DNA of 64,000 nt from Hyposmocoma kahamanoa (Eukaryota > Arthropoda > Insecta > Lepidoptera > Cosmopterigidae), in the NCBI RefSeq assembly GCF_003589595.1, contig NW_020654810.1:9677240-9741239 (forward strand), written 5' to 3'. The position numbers and the translations under genes are program-made. Each line of letters starts with the position of its first letter. Positions within the stretch are counted from its first letter, which is position 1. The notes under the pieces were generated by a model that saw only the letters and a list, made by a program, of their open reading frames with translations, did no database searches and was not told the origin of the DNA. Shown piece after piece: positions 9,329-21,000 of this stretch.

Positions 9329-12300
9329 ATGTCGGATCCCACTATACAAACGTTCTGTTGTCGACACACGGGGAATAAAGAAGACATGGCAGTCCGAATA
9401 ATGGGTGAATTTAATACGGATTCCTACAACATAGTTTGTTTGGTTTCCTCTACTGTCGGTATTTTGGGTTCGTTATATCAGGTAATGGAAAAAATAATTA
9501 ATAAACTTAATTTTCGTACACACGCCACTGTCGTTGCTCGTTTACGTCTCATTCTAATTTTGTAATACTCCTGTCCCTATGACAGGGCACCAAATTTTTT
9601 CTGCTTTTGATTCTTCTCGTAAGATTAGCACACTGGCAGAATTGTCCTCAGTGGGACAGAAGCCAAATACCCAAAAAAAAAAAAAGCCTACCACCGTTGT
9701 TAGTAACATAGTGCAAATATATATTATAGTATCACACCAATCCACTTGTGTATCTGCTATTTATTCAACAACTTTGTTTAAATGTCTCATGCATAATAAA
9801 TATATAATTATTATTAGAATGGCCAATGCTGAAAGAAAAAGGTACTTTTATACTGATTTGACTGTGGAAGTACCCCTCAGATCTTTTAAATCTCTGAGTG
9901 GCACTGCAACTGTTATGGAGAGGTGTGTCGCTTTCCACAAGGTGCACAACTTGTTCATCCTGCGACTTGGTATCATAAAAAAAGACTGTAGACTTTGTGT
10001 TCCCTGAAATGTTATGTTTTCGATAAATGCCTTTTAACTTGTGTGTATGTTAATCAAGTAATGTCTATATTTTCCAATTATTTATAGATTTCCCCTCGTC
10101 TTGTTGGTACTCACAGAATGTATCTAGCAACTAGAGGTCAACATATTATCATGTGGCTAGCTGTTGCAGATTTACTAGCTTCTTTTGGTAAGACTCTGAC
10201 ACATTTTTTTTATTATTTCCTTTTCGTCTACATAATTTTTTGTTGCTATACTAATAGGTATGTATATATTTAAGTTAGTAGGTTACATTAAGAGTGTGCA
10301 GATCCCCACATTCATCTTACGAATTGTTTAAAAGAAGATTAGACAAGCTTTTGACAAACTAAATAACCCTAATATGTTTCTATTTCTGGAAAATGTAATT
10401 TATTGTAAGACTATGGTCTTTTACAAATTTCTCAATGTGGCTTCTTGATAGTTGTCTTTCTAACATTGTAAATTCTTTTATGGTATTCAAAATTTTTTGT
10501 TATGAGTTAAAACTATACTTTAATAACAAAAACTACTGAAATCTTGAGTATTTAGATGACAAAAATTAGTGGTAGTTATTAATTTAGCTCTTTCATTAGA
10601 GCCACACAGTTTCTCTAACGATTTTGATACTGTGACGTGTTATAGCACAGCTGTGTTTCATCCACCATGTAAAAAAAATTAAGTTTATAAAACAGACATA
10701 CCTCATACAGTCAGTATGTTGCGTGACAGGTTTATCAGTGCTACAATTTCAAATTACTTGCCCAAATAAAGATTTTTATTTGATTTGAGCTTTTTTCACC
10801 ATCTTATAAAAATACATATTCATTAATTCCAGGTGTCCTGGTGAGATCAGCACTATGGCTAAGATTCAAAAACATAATGCCAATGCCTGATGATGACGTC
10901 AGTGTCTTGTTTTGTAGTATAGTCTCAGTAAGTATCTTTAAACTTATGTGAAATTTCAGTGAAAAAGCTGTATTATAGGAATATTATGAATTATTATTAA
11001 AATTGTAGTATTATAAAAATACATTTTATTATAATTTTGTCCCTTACATAAATTTGGTAGTGCCGTATTATTTAATCTTATGAATTAAATGTGGACTTGA
11101 GCATTATATTCTTTTACCTTTAAAATTTTTATCTATTGCTTTACAGGCATGGACTCAGTATTTCTACACAGTGACATGGTTTTGGACATTATTTTATGCA
11201 ATTGATACTTGGCTTAAAATAAAAGGAAGAGACTCGCATCCAGTGCTTTATCACTCCATGGCCTGGGGGGTGCCTGCAGCTACCACTGGCGTGGGCCTAT
11301 CTATACTATACATTCCCAATGCCACGTAAGTTATCCCAAGGTTTTTGATACTAGTGTAGAAAAGATGGAAAATATTTGGGTGCCTGGTAAGTTTTTCACA
11401 TTTGTTTATAATTGACTGTAGTAATCACTAATGAAATAAAAGAAACAAGGGTTTGGTTTCCATCTCAAGAACTATTTTGAAAGTGTTTATTCTCTGTTAG
11501 ATAGTTCAGCTCTGCATGTTTGATGCTTTTTTTTATGTAAAAATAAGTGCGCATTTGACCTCCATCACACCTGATGGAAAGTGACAATGAGGTCGACGAT
11601 GCAGCATGCACGTATAAATAATGCCTATTCACTTGCACTTTGAAAAGGTCGAACTTATAGCATTTGAGGAACAAGTCTGCAGGCAGCGAATTCCACTCCC
11701 TAGCTGCTCGCCATACAAATGCGGAAGCGAAACGCTTCGTGCGAATCCTGGGAATATCCACAACATAGGGGTGGAACCCCAGCCCACGTCTAGTCCACCA
11801 ATGATGGAAAGGGGAAGGTGGAATCAAATTATGCAATTCCATCGCACTCTCTCCGTGATATATCCTGTAGAATATCGATAAGCACGCAACTTTACGACGG
11901 TGTTCAAGGCTCTGCAGGTTCGCTTCTACTAAATCCGAGACATTAATAAGCCTCTTGCCACGCTTGTCAATTGAATCCAATGTGACAAGTTGGTATTACG
12001 CAAAGCCATCCCATACATGGCAGCAGTACTCCATACACAACCGGACTTGTGCTTGGCATCAATACCTCCAATGAACACTATGCCAATATTATTTTCTGGA
12101 CATGTTCTTTTATTTTTGTAAACAGACATATTTATTTACTAATATGCTCCCTGAATTTAGTGAAAAAAAAAAAAGAAACAGAACAGGTTGATAAATTAAG
12201 TTGGGGTAGTGTTCATTTGAGGTATTGAAATATTCTGTTACTTTTTAATATTATTACTAATTAATAGTTCATGAGCAATAATTTAATTCATGTGTCTTTA

Positions 12301-13024
12301 TGTTGTAGGTGCCATAATTTGAATTCAGTGACCAGTGCCTTAATTAAAGTTTTGCCAAACTATTTTGCAACATACATGCCCATAGCTACAGTGATGATTG
12401 TCAATCCAATTATGTACTTAATGTCAAGTAAGGATATTGAAATGGCAGTAGCTTTGCCATTGGCACAGGTACATTATATTTATAATTTTTAAGATTTTAA
12501 TATGTTATGTTTGAGAATTTATGATCAAAATTGTTAACTGTTCACTTGTTATTTCTTACAGTTCACTAGTAAGGAGAGGAGGGTGGTTGACACTTTAAGA
12601 CTGAAGTTCCTATTTATAAATGTAGTTTTTTACATTTGTTGGCTACCTAATCTTATAAATGGCATTTTGTTGTGGACCATGTGGTTTGACATGCCAGTGA
12701 AGGTTGTTATTGTCCTTTGGTATATAATGGTCGGTATTTTCAAAATAATTCATATTATTATTGGTTTGCATAATTGAATAAATTGTATGGTATTCAAATC
12801 TTTTCATTTTTCAGGCTGTGGTCAATCCAATGCAAGCTCTATTTAATGCATTAGTATATCGCAAATGGAACTCTGATGGTCGAAGATTCCTTCCATCATT
12901 CTCAAGAGTACAAAAAGAATTTAACTTCTATGATGAGCAATCACCTCTTTTGGGTTCAGAGCCACCAAGACTGCAACTTAGTCCTATTGTTCCGCCTAGT
13001 ATAAATAATTATGCTACACTGTAA
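9329..13024 (+). CDS. GPR143: GPR143/OA1-type G protein-coupled receptor
   Basis: Seven exons, joined by hand: 9329-9481, 10088-10187, 10833-10927, 11147-11325, 12309-12468, 12562-12729, 12815-13024. They keep frame throughout (354 residues). The product matches vertebrate GPR143, the ocular albinism type 1 receptor of melanosomes and lysosome-related organelles. Shared features are FCC near the N-terminus, LYHSMAWG, an ERR..LR.KF.FI block followed by ICWLPNLING, and NP.QA in the last helix. Seven membrane segments are visible. Extracellular cysteines in exon 3 (LFCS) and exon 5 (TCHN) probably form the usual disulfide. The cytoplasmic tail holds EQSPLL, which fits an acidic dileucine lysosomal sorting signal. 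Introns 1 and 4 contain retroelement debris. The exon 6 donor is weak (ATG/gtcggt). The 3' end converges with AKAP10. Ligand and role in this insect are not deducible. Confidence 0.93.
9845..9990 (-). repeat. Repeat A fragment in GPR143 intron 1
   Basis: Reverse-orientation partial copy of the window's commonest interspersed repeat, recognised by CTCTGAGTGGCACTGCAACT and the ACTTGTTC..CTTGGTATCATAAAAAA end. It contributes no exon: it lies between exon 1 and exon 2. Confidence 0.75.
11465..12129 (-). mobile_element. CR1-like LINE 3' fragment in GPR143 intron 4
   Basis: On the minus strand it encodes the C-terminal part of a CR1/BS-type reverse transcriptase protein: DSIDKRGKRLI, LEHRRKVACLSIFYRIYHGE, NLIPPSPFHHWWTRR, IPRIRTKRFASAF and WNSLPADLF blocks follow in order. 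Upstream sequence is in another frame (about 12030-11980) and stops soon after, so the copy is 5'-truncated and frameshifted. The same family appears on the plus strand at 42905-43725. It is removed as part of the 983-bp intron. Confidence 0.85.
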
Positions 13025-13334
13025 TTTTATAAGACTTCAGCACAAGCGCGAGCATTCGTACACCTGCCTTTAGTGTGATATATGATAGTATTATGTTTGT
13101 GATTTGATAAAAGTTTGTAAATACACCTTTATTGTGATGCAATATCAGTATAGATTGATACTCTTTACAGATCATCTTGTCAGGGTATTTGTAGATAAAT
13201 ACTTTTGTAGTGTGTTTTATTTTTTATATGAATATACATTTTTGCAAAATTTTAACATGTTCATTAAATTTAACAAATAGGAGTTAAAAAGAATATTTTG
13301 AATTAAAATACTATAGAAGTACAATTAAATTGTT

Positions 13335-13340
13335 TTTATT
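13335..13340 (-). terminator. AKAP10 AATAAA polyadenylation signal
   Basis: Minus-strand AATAAA about 85 bp past the AKAP10 stop codon at 13424. It lies in the roughly 400-bp gap shared with the convergent GPR143 3' UTR, so the two transcripts may overlap. Confidence 0.4.
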
Positions 13341-13423
13341 AATAACTAGAGTTAAACAGAATTTATAATTAGGTTCATTTACAAAATATATTTAATTTAT
13401 ATTTAAACAATAAAATCACATAG

Positions 13424-15375
13424 TCATACTTCATCATTTTCATTGTCGGGTGGGGCCATTGTTAAATCAGTTACATCTTTAACAATCATGTGAGCGATTT
13501 GCCATGCCATCTCCTCTTCAACTCTAGAAGTTGTAGGCACTAGTTTACTAACCATTTTCTTTAGTACTGATTTATCTTTCTTATCTGGGTCAGGTTCAAA
13601 TCTTGATTCAAACCTTCCCAAACTATTCACTCGTCCCAAACTTAAACCATCATTCTTCTTCCTCTGCCACAAGGCATCAGCATTATATAATTGATTAGAG
13701 TCTATAGTCATGTCAGGTACAGAATGATTGCGTTTCTTTTTACGAAAGACAGGGTCTCCCATGGCCAGCAGAGTATTTTGAGTGCTTATACTAAATTCGC
13801 TGCTACAATCTGAATGGGACTTATTGTTAGATGACTGATCCACAGAATGGATCATTTCTGACAAATATTTATAATAAATCTCAGATTCTACAAATGTTTT
13901 AACATACCTGGTAAGTGTTCTAAATACAATTTTGTATGGTATGTCAAAGCAAGTTGGAAGAGGTCCTCCTTCTGTGCAGATATCACTTTCAATTTGTGAC
14001 CTAATATCAGTAGGAAAACCAATAGGAGTTGTTGCTTGAAGTGAAAAATATTTCTCATAAAGCACAATAGCATCAGCTTGTGCTTGTTCAGGACTTGAGC
14101 TATTTCCATTCAATAGGTTGTCTCTAAAGTGCGTAATAGCTATTAAAAATTCCAATAAGATTCTGCAATTTTCTTGTTCTAAGTATTCTGTAAAGAAGAA
14201 CAATATTGCATCATTGTACAGAATGTCCTCTAGGTTAAGAGAGCCACATGATAGTATGTCGATTTGTGCTTTCATGTAAAATGTGCTATTTGAGAACTCA
14301 TTGAAGTATTTCTTTTCAATTATATTAAAAACTACATCTTGCACTGGCTTAAAACAGTCTTCTTTGATCTGACCTTCTGGCTGGCATATGTTGGATATCA
14401 CCAATTTTCTACAGTTGTCAGGTAAGTCCAGCAGGTGTGGCGCTTCTGGGGCCACATATTTTTTAAATAAGTTCACTGCTTCCTCAGTAGGGTTAACAGT
14501 GCTGTTGTTATCACAGACCTCACAATAATTTGCAGAGTTACAATATTCTGATAAGTTCCCACATGAACCTACTGAACTATCAACTTTATTAAATTTTGAG
14601 TCACTGGATGAAGAAAATGTATCACTTTCTCTCCAGCTAAATCTTTGAGAAGCTTGAGGTTTGCATTTACAATGGAGGTCGAAACTTTTGGCTCTGCTTA
14701 TTTTAGAATGATTCTCAACTTCATGATTTACACCACAAATTAGGCTCCGAAAGTTGTCTAATTGCAGCCAACAATGGATGAGTACATTCTGTTCGATTGA
14801 TTCCATAAATTGTACGAAATGTTTGAGAGCTTTCTTTTCTATTAAAATGTCATGTAAATTCAGAGTTAGTTTTGACTTCTTTGCAAATGTACAATTGAAA
14901 TCTGAAAATGAAATATTTGTGAGTATAGCATAAATCATTAATTTTGTAATGCCTATTGCTGTGTAACACAACAACCTTATCTCATTCCAACAAAGGGGTT
15001 TTCTTGTTTACCAAAAATAAATGTAAACTGTTTTAGCTAGGAAAAAGAAGTCTGTTTATTACATTCTCTAGTGGTAGAAAATGATATATTTTAATAGAAT
15101 TTAATAGGTACAAAATAATGACATGTACCTTTGTTATCGTCTCCCCGTTGCGTATCCAATAAGGTACAAATTTTTGCATTGTTGTGATCTGAGCATCCTT
15201 GTTCGGGAGGCCGTACTGGACATCCTGTTTTACCTTTAGCTGAAAAAAAGCCACAGTCATGCGATTATGTGGTTTCTACGTATCATACACTGCGATACGT
15301 AATGCCTTAGGAACGACGACGATAAGAATAAAAAAAAGGTATTTAGCTACCTGCACTTTTCCAAAACTTGATCAT
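13424..15375 (-). CDS. AKAP10: A-kinase anchor protein 10 (dual-RGS AKAP)
   Basis: Three exons on the minus strand: 15375-15351 (starting MIKFWKSA), 15239-15129 and 14901-13424. They join in frame to 537 residues. AKAP10 (D-AKAP2) tethers protein kinase A to membranes and carries two RGS domains. RGS1 is interrupted, as in vertebrates: an early helix pair (about residues 66-96, HFVQFMESIEQNVLIHCWLQ), a Ser-rich insertion, then AVNLFKKYV onward (about 186-265). RGS2 spans about 268-390 and includes the family blocks YFSLQATTPIGF and EGGPLPTCF. Near the C-terminus (about 506-526) the amphipathic helix EEEMAWQIAHMIVKDV matches the PKA regulatory-subunit anchor. The short first exon is preceded by a plausible ATG and no other start. 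The longer open frame read into 14902-14974 is intron, because a clean AG acceptor at 14902 joins exon 2. A tail-to-tail neighbour of GPR143. Confidence 0.95.
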
Positions 15376-15554
15376 TTCTTTCGGCACAGCACGGTACACG
15401 AGTCCAGATAATCCACACCTACCCTATGACACGAATTATGTAAATTCTTCATAAGTTTGCAATTTCACCATAAAAGTAAACAAATAACGAAATGAAAACA
15501 ATTTCGCAAAATGGTAAGTAAAGTAGTTGTACGTCAAATTTTGACTTCATTTGT

Positions 15555-16200
15555 GACATTGACACTTTTTTTTTAAATTTATTGCTGGCCATGGAAACAA
15601 AGTCCTTCAGCCGAAAACATTAACGTTTAATTATATTTCTGTAAATATGGCCACCACAAAGAGGATAGGCAATTTGAGGCGGCGTGTTTGGATTGACTCG
15701 GGGTTCCTTAGAACGGGCCGATACGGGTATTTTAGTTCGAGATTCGCATAATTTCGCGTTTTAATCTTATAGCAATCAATAAGCACTATCCTATTCCACT
15801 TTAAACTAGATTTCACAAAATAATTGAAAGTCAAAATAAAAACGACACTTTTCCCTCCAAAAGGCCCAGAGCGAATCCGACATTGACACTTTCTTTTTAT
15901 AATTTATTTCTGGCCATGGAAACAAAGTCTTTCAGCCGAAAACATAAAAATAAGTTTTTCTGTAAATATGGCCGCCACAAAGAGGATAGGCAATTTGAGG
16001 CGGCGTGCTTGGATTGACTCGGGATTCCTTAGAACGGGCCGATACGGGTATTTTAGTTCGAGATTCGTATAATTTCGCGTTTTAATCTTCGATTAAGGCA
16101 CAACAGCACTATCCTATTCCACTTTAAACTAGATTTCACAAAATAATTGAAAGTCAAAATAAAAATGACACTTTTCCCTCCAAAAGGTCCAGAGCGAATC
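15555..16200 (+). repeat. Tandem pair of the inverted flanking repeat
   Basis: Two adjacent units of about 324 and 322 bp (15555-15878 and 15879-16200), each beginning GACATTGACACTTT and ending CCAGAGCGAATC. A third ACATTGACAC follows at 16201. Both contain CTGGCCATGGAAACAAAGTC, TTCAGCCGAAAACAT and GGATAGGCAATTTGAGGCGG. A single inverted copy lies at 7718-7932. Each unit contains a 34-codon open frame (15648 and 15970, starting MAATKRIGNL or MATTKRIGNL). The pair begins 180 bp upstream of the AKAP10 start codon, so it is part of or next to its promoter region. Confidence 0.85.
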
Positions 16201-17988
16201 ACATTGACACTAATAAGTCTCTGGTATTGCTATTCAAGAAAAAAAATACTGTTATGGTTACAAGCCCGCTAAATTTAAAAAATTGTATAATTTCGACTTA
16301 GTGTCGGTCGTCGGTGTTGTTCGGCGTCGAACAGACCAAGAGCACATCAAACACTACGTTTTGCTCTTTGAACCGTCCTTATCGAACGCGTCATAGGGTT
16401 GAATTTAAAACTTGAGTGTACAAATACCTAATAAGGTGCATATTTGTTACACATTTTATTTCGGTGATTTATTAATGTTATTATCGACTACGAACGAAGC
16501 TAAATATAATGAACTACAATCTGTTTTTTGTTTATTTTACGATATCTTAAGGGAAAATCAACTGTATGTTTATGAGTGATAAAATTATAAGTAATAGTAA
16601 GTATAATTATTAGTAGTAATAAATGCGTCCGATGGTATATTTCAGTTTGAAACTCCGCACACAACAATTTCAGACTCCAATATAACTTTGGACAGTACTC
16701 ACCTACCTTTGATTATTTTCAGTTGTAATTGTAGCAGCTTTTGTTAAATATAAAAAATATAACTATTGATCTGAACTAAAAGAATTGCCAAAACTAAGCT
16801 CTTGATCAATAATTCAATAGCTTATTATTCTATATGAATCTATTATGTTAATGCTATTGTGTCATTGTTTTGAATATGCATTATCAAGTTTCATTGCATG
16901 TTTCGTAGATGTTTTGAGGATAAGAGCCATTCCACCAAAGTACGCTCTATTCTAGAAAATTCGAAACAGGTTTCTTCTCTTGGCATGCTAAGTTATTATT
17001 TTAATGTTTCAAAAGTCCATCTAATGATGCAGCTCATAAGTATCAAATAAGTAGCTTATGATTAGGTGATATTAAGCTGGCAGTCTTTGAAATGGCGTAA
17101 TTTCATATAAAATTTAATTTGCTTCCTTATAATTAGTGGTTGTATATTCGGATGCTTTTATGAAGCATTTATGCGTACAGCAAGCATGACATGTTACAAA
17201 TCTTATATTTTAAATACATAAGATTTTGGTAGGTCTGATGATGATCAGGAATATGATAAATGGCTATCAGTGCTGTGAACAGCTAGAAGTGTCAAATTTT
17301 AAACTTAAACGGTGGTTTCGGTAAAAGTTTAAACATATTTTCTTAACATTTGAAGTTTTTACGCTTTTTAATTTCTATGCGTGGTAAAATTAAAATGTTT
17401 CATAAAATCTCAAATAACATTTCAAACGTGTACTTACTTAAGGCTTTCCTAACACAAGCATACATTTGCTTAATGGGAGAACCTGATCTACCATTGCTGA
17501 ACCAAATTGAGAAATAAATAAATTTTTATTTTAATGTTATGTAAATTTGGCCTTTTTAAAATACGCGGTGATAACAACAGGCCTTGTTTAATTATAGGGT
17601 TCTTAGGGGAAGGTTCGTTTCGTCACATTGAATTCAAATCCAAAAAACATTGTCTTGCTAGATCGTATTCGATTAGAGTTTTTTACCATTTATTACCTGA
17701 CAGTGGAACCCGGTTCTACCATCAGGTAGTAAATGCGTCTTCCGTAACAAAACAACAATTTCTTGATAAATTAATGTTCCGTAAGTTTACGAAACTTTAA
17801 ACTTCAAAGTTTTGTCAAGTTTATCGATGATTCAAGTTAACGGTTGATCAGGCAAATTATCCGCGGTCCTTGCGTAATCGGAGGACGCTGTGCACTAGCT
17901 GAGGCTATCGACCTTCCTACGGTTACTTGAAATATAACTGTTTTAAGTGGAAATAACTTGATGTCAAGCGCGCAGGGCGGCAGCGGCA
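16201..17988. other. Intergenic, nothing firm
   Basis: No supported gene or repeat. A CpG-richer patch near 16300-16420 (GTGTCGGTCGTCGGTGTTG) could be an unrecognised promoter or transposon end. An 88-codon open frame at 17534 has no recognisable motif and I do not call it. Confidence 0.35.
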
Positions 17989-17994
17989 TCAGTC
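17989..17994 (+). promoter_or_regulatory. Possible initiator TCAGTC
   Basis: TCAGTC matches the insect initiator consensus 68 bp before the start codon at 18057. No TATA box is evident and no downstream element is correctly spaced, so this is a weak assignment. Confidence 0.3.
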
Positions 17995-18056
17995 GGGTAT
18001 GTTCGTGGGACTCGATCGCAATTCCAGACAACTTTACAACATAAACAACAATAAAA

Positions 18057-21000
18057 ATGTGTGCGAAAATTATTTTGTTCTTGTGCCCGCTACTTTCGGC
18101 GTCTGCGAATTCCGCTTCGACATACGATCAAAGGCAAACAGGAGATTTGAATGTTCAAGTGGACTTAAAGGATTTGCGGATTATAGCACTTATGAAAGAT
18201 ACAAAAGAGGAGTACGTGGTAAGTTTTAGTAAAAACATCGATTTTGTACATTCCTCCAAAAAACCTGCAATGTCTTAATTAACCTAAATGATAAGTTCAG
18301 TATGTCATCAGGTTGTCGTAATTTTGTCAAAGATTTTTCACTAACATAATACGATTTTCATGATCATGCCATTATATCTGATGCCCTTGTCGAATAATGG
18401 CTAAATTACGCATTTATAAGTACATATAGTTAAATGCTAATTATGCGAGATATTTGAAAGTATTATGTAGTGTAACACTCACATTTAAATATATTTATTA
18501 ATAAATATTTTCTCTCTACTTAATATATAATATAGGGGAAATACGTACAAAATGACATAGGACTTAATTTTTTAGTCATAATTCTGTAGTGGTAATACAC
18601 ACACAGTCATATTTTTCACCAATTATCTTTGGTTCATTATTTACTGGAAGTATTAGACATTTATGGAATATAAACAACAGGAAAAAAATTATTCCTAGTT
18701 TAACTGAGATCAATCAAAAACCATTTTATCCATGTACAATGCACAAAATGACATAGTACGTATGGACAAAATGACATACACGTGAAAACTATACAATTAT
18801 TGACAAAGTTTACAAATAAAACGCTTTATTCTTCTGGGAACATCAGGGCAAGAAGCGTGAGCCCAATGCGAACAATTTAAGCATCATCGTAATCGGTCTT
18901 TTCCGGGCTAAGATCGAGAAAAAAGATTGTTGCAATGTATGCAAGGACAGTCCTCCTCGTTAACTCGAGGGTTGCAAGGAAAATTTTGTTTTTCGCTGTC
19001 GTCTTCAAACAACTTTGTAATGATATTTAGTCTCTTCTTTGTTGGGGGAGCTTTGGGCTCATTTTTCGATTTAATTTCACATGAATTATATTACTTCCCG
19101 TAAATTACGAACAGCAGTTAAAACAAAAGAGATCTGCCGAGTCTTTGGTTTACGTTTCCCTTGTCCACTAATGAAATATCCTTTTGGGGCTGAAGAATAT
19201 ATTTCATTATAATGATAATTATGATGAAAAAATTAATTTAATTAAGTTGAACTCCATTAATGAGCGCTTAAGGACATATCCATGGCATACCTTTGACATT
19301 GTGTCCGTTGTGTATATATTTTGTTTTGTCCATGTAACGGTTTTAAAAAAGGAAATTCAAAAATTAACATAAAATTTTTTTTGAAAGTTTTTTGAGGACA
19401 ACAACAAACTATTGTGGTATAAAATAAATGCAACAACAACACCCGTTGTACCCACGTTACACGTTGTACATGTACTTATCATTATATAGAAACACTTGTA
19501 AAGAAAAAACTCGTAACGTACAAAACCTGTGTCTTCAGCGACGACTCTGGGACGGATGAGAGGGGTGAGTTCACGTTTTGGCAGGTTAGTAAAAGTCACT
19601 TGGGTCATATGATGCAGTTGTCAGTTGCGTGCTAGAGTACACCAATTTCTAATTATGCCAAATGTCAGTTCGTCCATATATGTCATTTTGAACGTATTTC
19701 CGCTACTTCTACGTGTTAGTAACTAAGTTGCGTATCGTTACATATTGATACTTTGGCTCAACCAATAATTTAATAACGAGTTCCTAAGAACTAAAACCCA
19801 AGTTTTCGCGATTGTTACACATAGGAAATGAAACTATTTTTCCGGATTTAAATCAGGATTTTACCACCACAGTCAACCGTGACCATGGGACCTGTAAAGG
19901 GCTCGAAGCGTTGGTTTGTTTGAAAAAACAAACATACGCGATTTAAATCCGGAAAAATAATTTTATTTCCTATCAGTAATTTTATCTTTACCCTCGGAGT
20001 GCCCAAAATATCTGTATGTATGTAGTCTGTATTATTTGACATAAATCAATCTTATGGAGTACGTTCATGGTGCACTTACGAATTAAAAATCTTCATTAGA
20101 CTGACCTTCAATATTAAATTTAAAAATACTTATTTTGAGTAAATACTTACTAAATAAAATCAACCATTTGGATAAATTTTGCCGCGTATTGTAAATTGAA
20201 AGGGAGGTAGGTAAACATGATTTAAGCTCGCGGTTAGTGCACTAGGGTTTGGTTCTTATTTGTGAACTACTTGTACATCTTTTGATACGTGTAATTTATG
20301 TACGCATTAGGTTTCAGATATTCATAATATATGTACACCATAATCATTAGTTGCTTTAAAAATTTCGACATAAACGTGTTTCTTACAAAGGTGGGTATTA
20401 CTTTTTAACCGATTTAAAACAAATGAGTAGGTTCTCATTTCGACTGTTTTTTTATATGTAGGGTGTTACGTGGTTCCTCAGACATTTGTGAACCGATTTC
20501 GATGATTAATTTTTTGTTGGAAAGGGGGTATCTCAGTACCTAGTGGTCCCGAGCAATTTGAAGAACATATTCCATCTTTAAGGGTGACAAATCAGGGGAT
20601 GAATCCGGTTTACTGATTTTCACCCACTTTCCGTTAAGCGATTTCAATAAAACTTGGCAAATTTATATAGGTAATTCCACAAACTTTTGACGTAGGTTTA
20701 TTTTTGTAAAAAAGTTATTTAATCGTGAATAAATACGACAGTCTTAAACTCCATTATTCCGACATGCCAATATGAATGTTGAAGAACTTACAACATAGAG
20801 ATTTACTGTTTAATAGTCTGCTATAAGATAAAACAGAAAAATTATTGCATTTGTTGTTGATAATAACGATTAATCGTTAACCTTTTCTTAAAAAACTTGG
20901 CATTCTTGTCAGCTCTTAGTAGGCAGGAATAGTAAGAATAATCTCGTTTATTATAATAAGCGTTATGTACAGTAATAGGGATGCTCGGGATGCTTATTTC

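Noticed and set aside
14902..14974. Longer AKAP10 start inside the large minus-strand frame (MLCYTAIGITK...)
   Set aside because: A clean acceptor at 14902 and two upstream exons join in frame and begin with a plausible ATG, giving the expected family architecture; the extra residues are intron.
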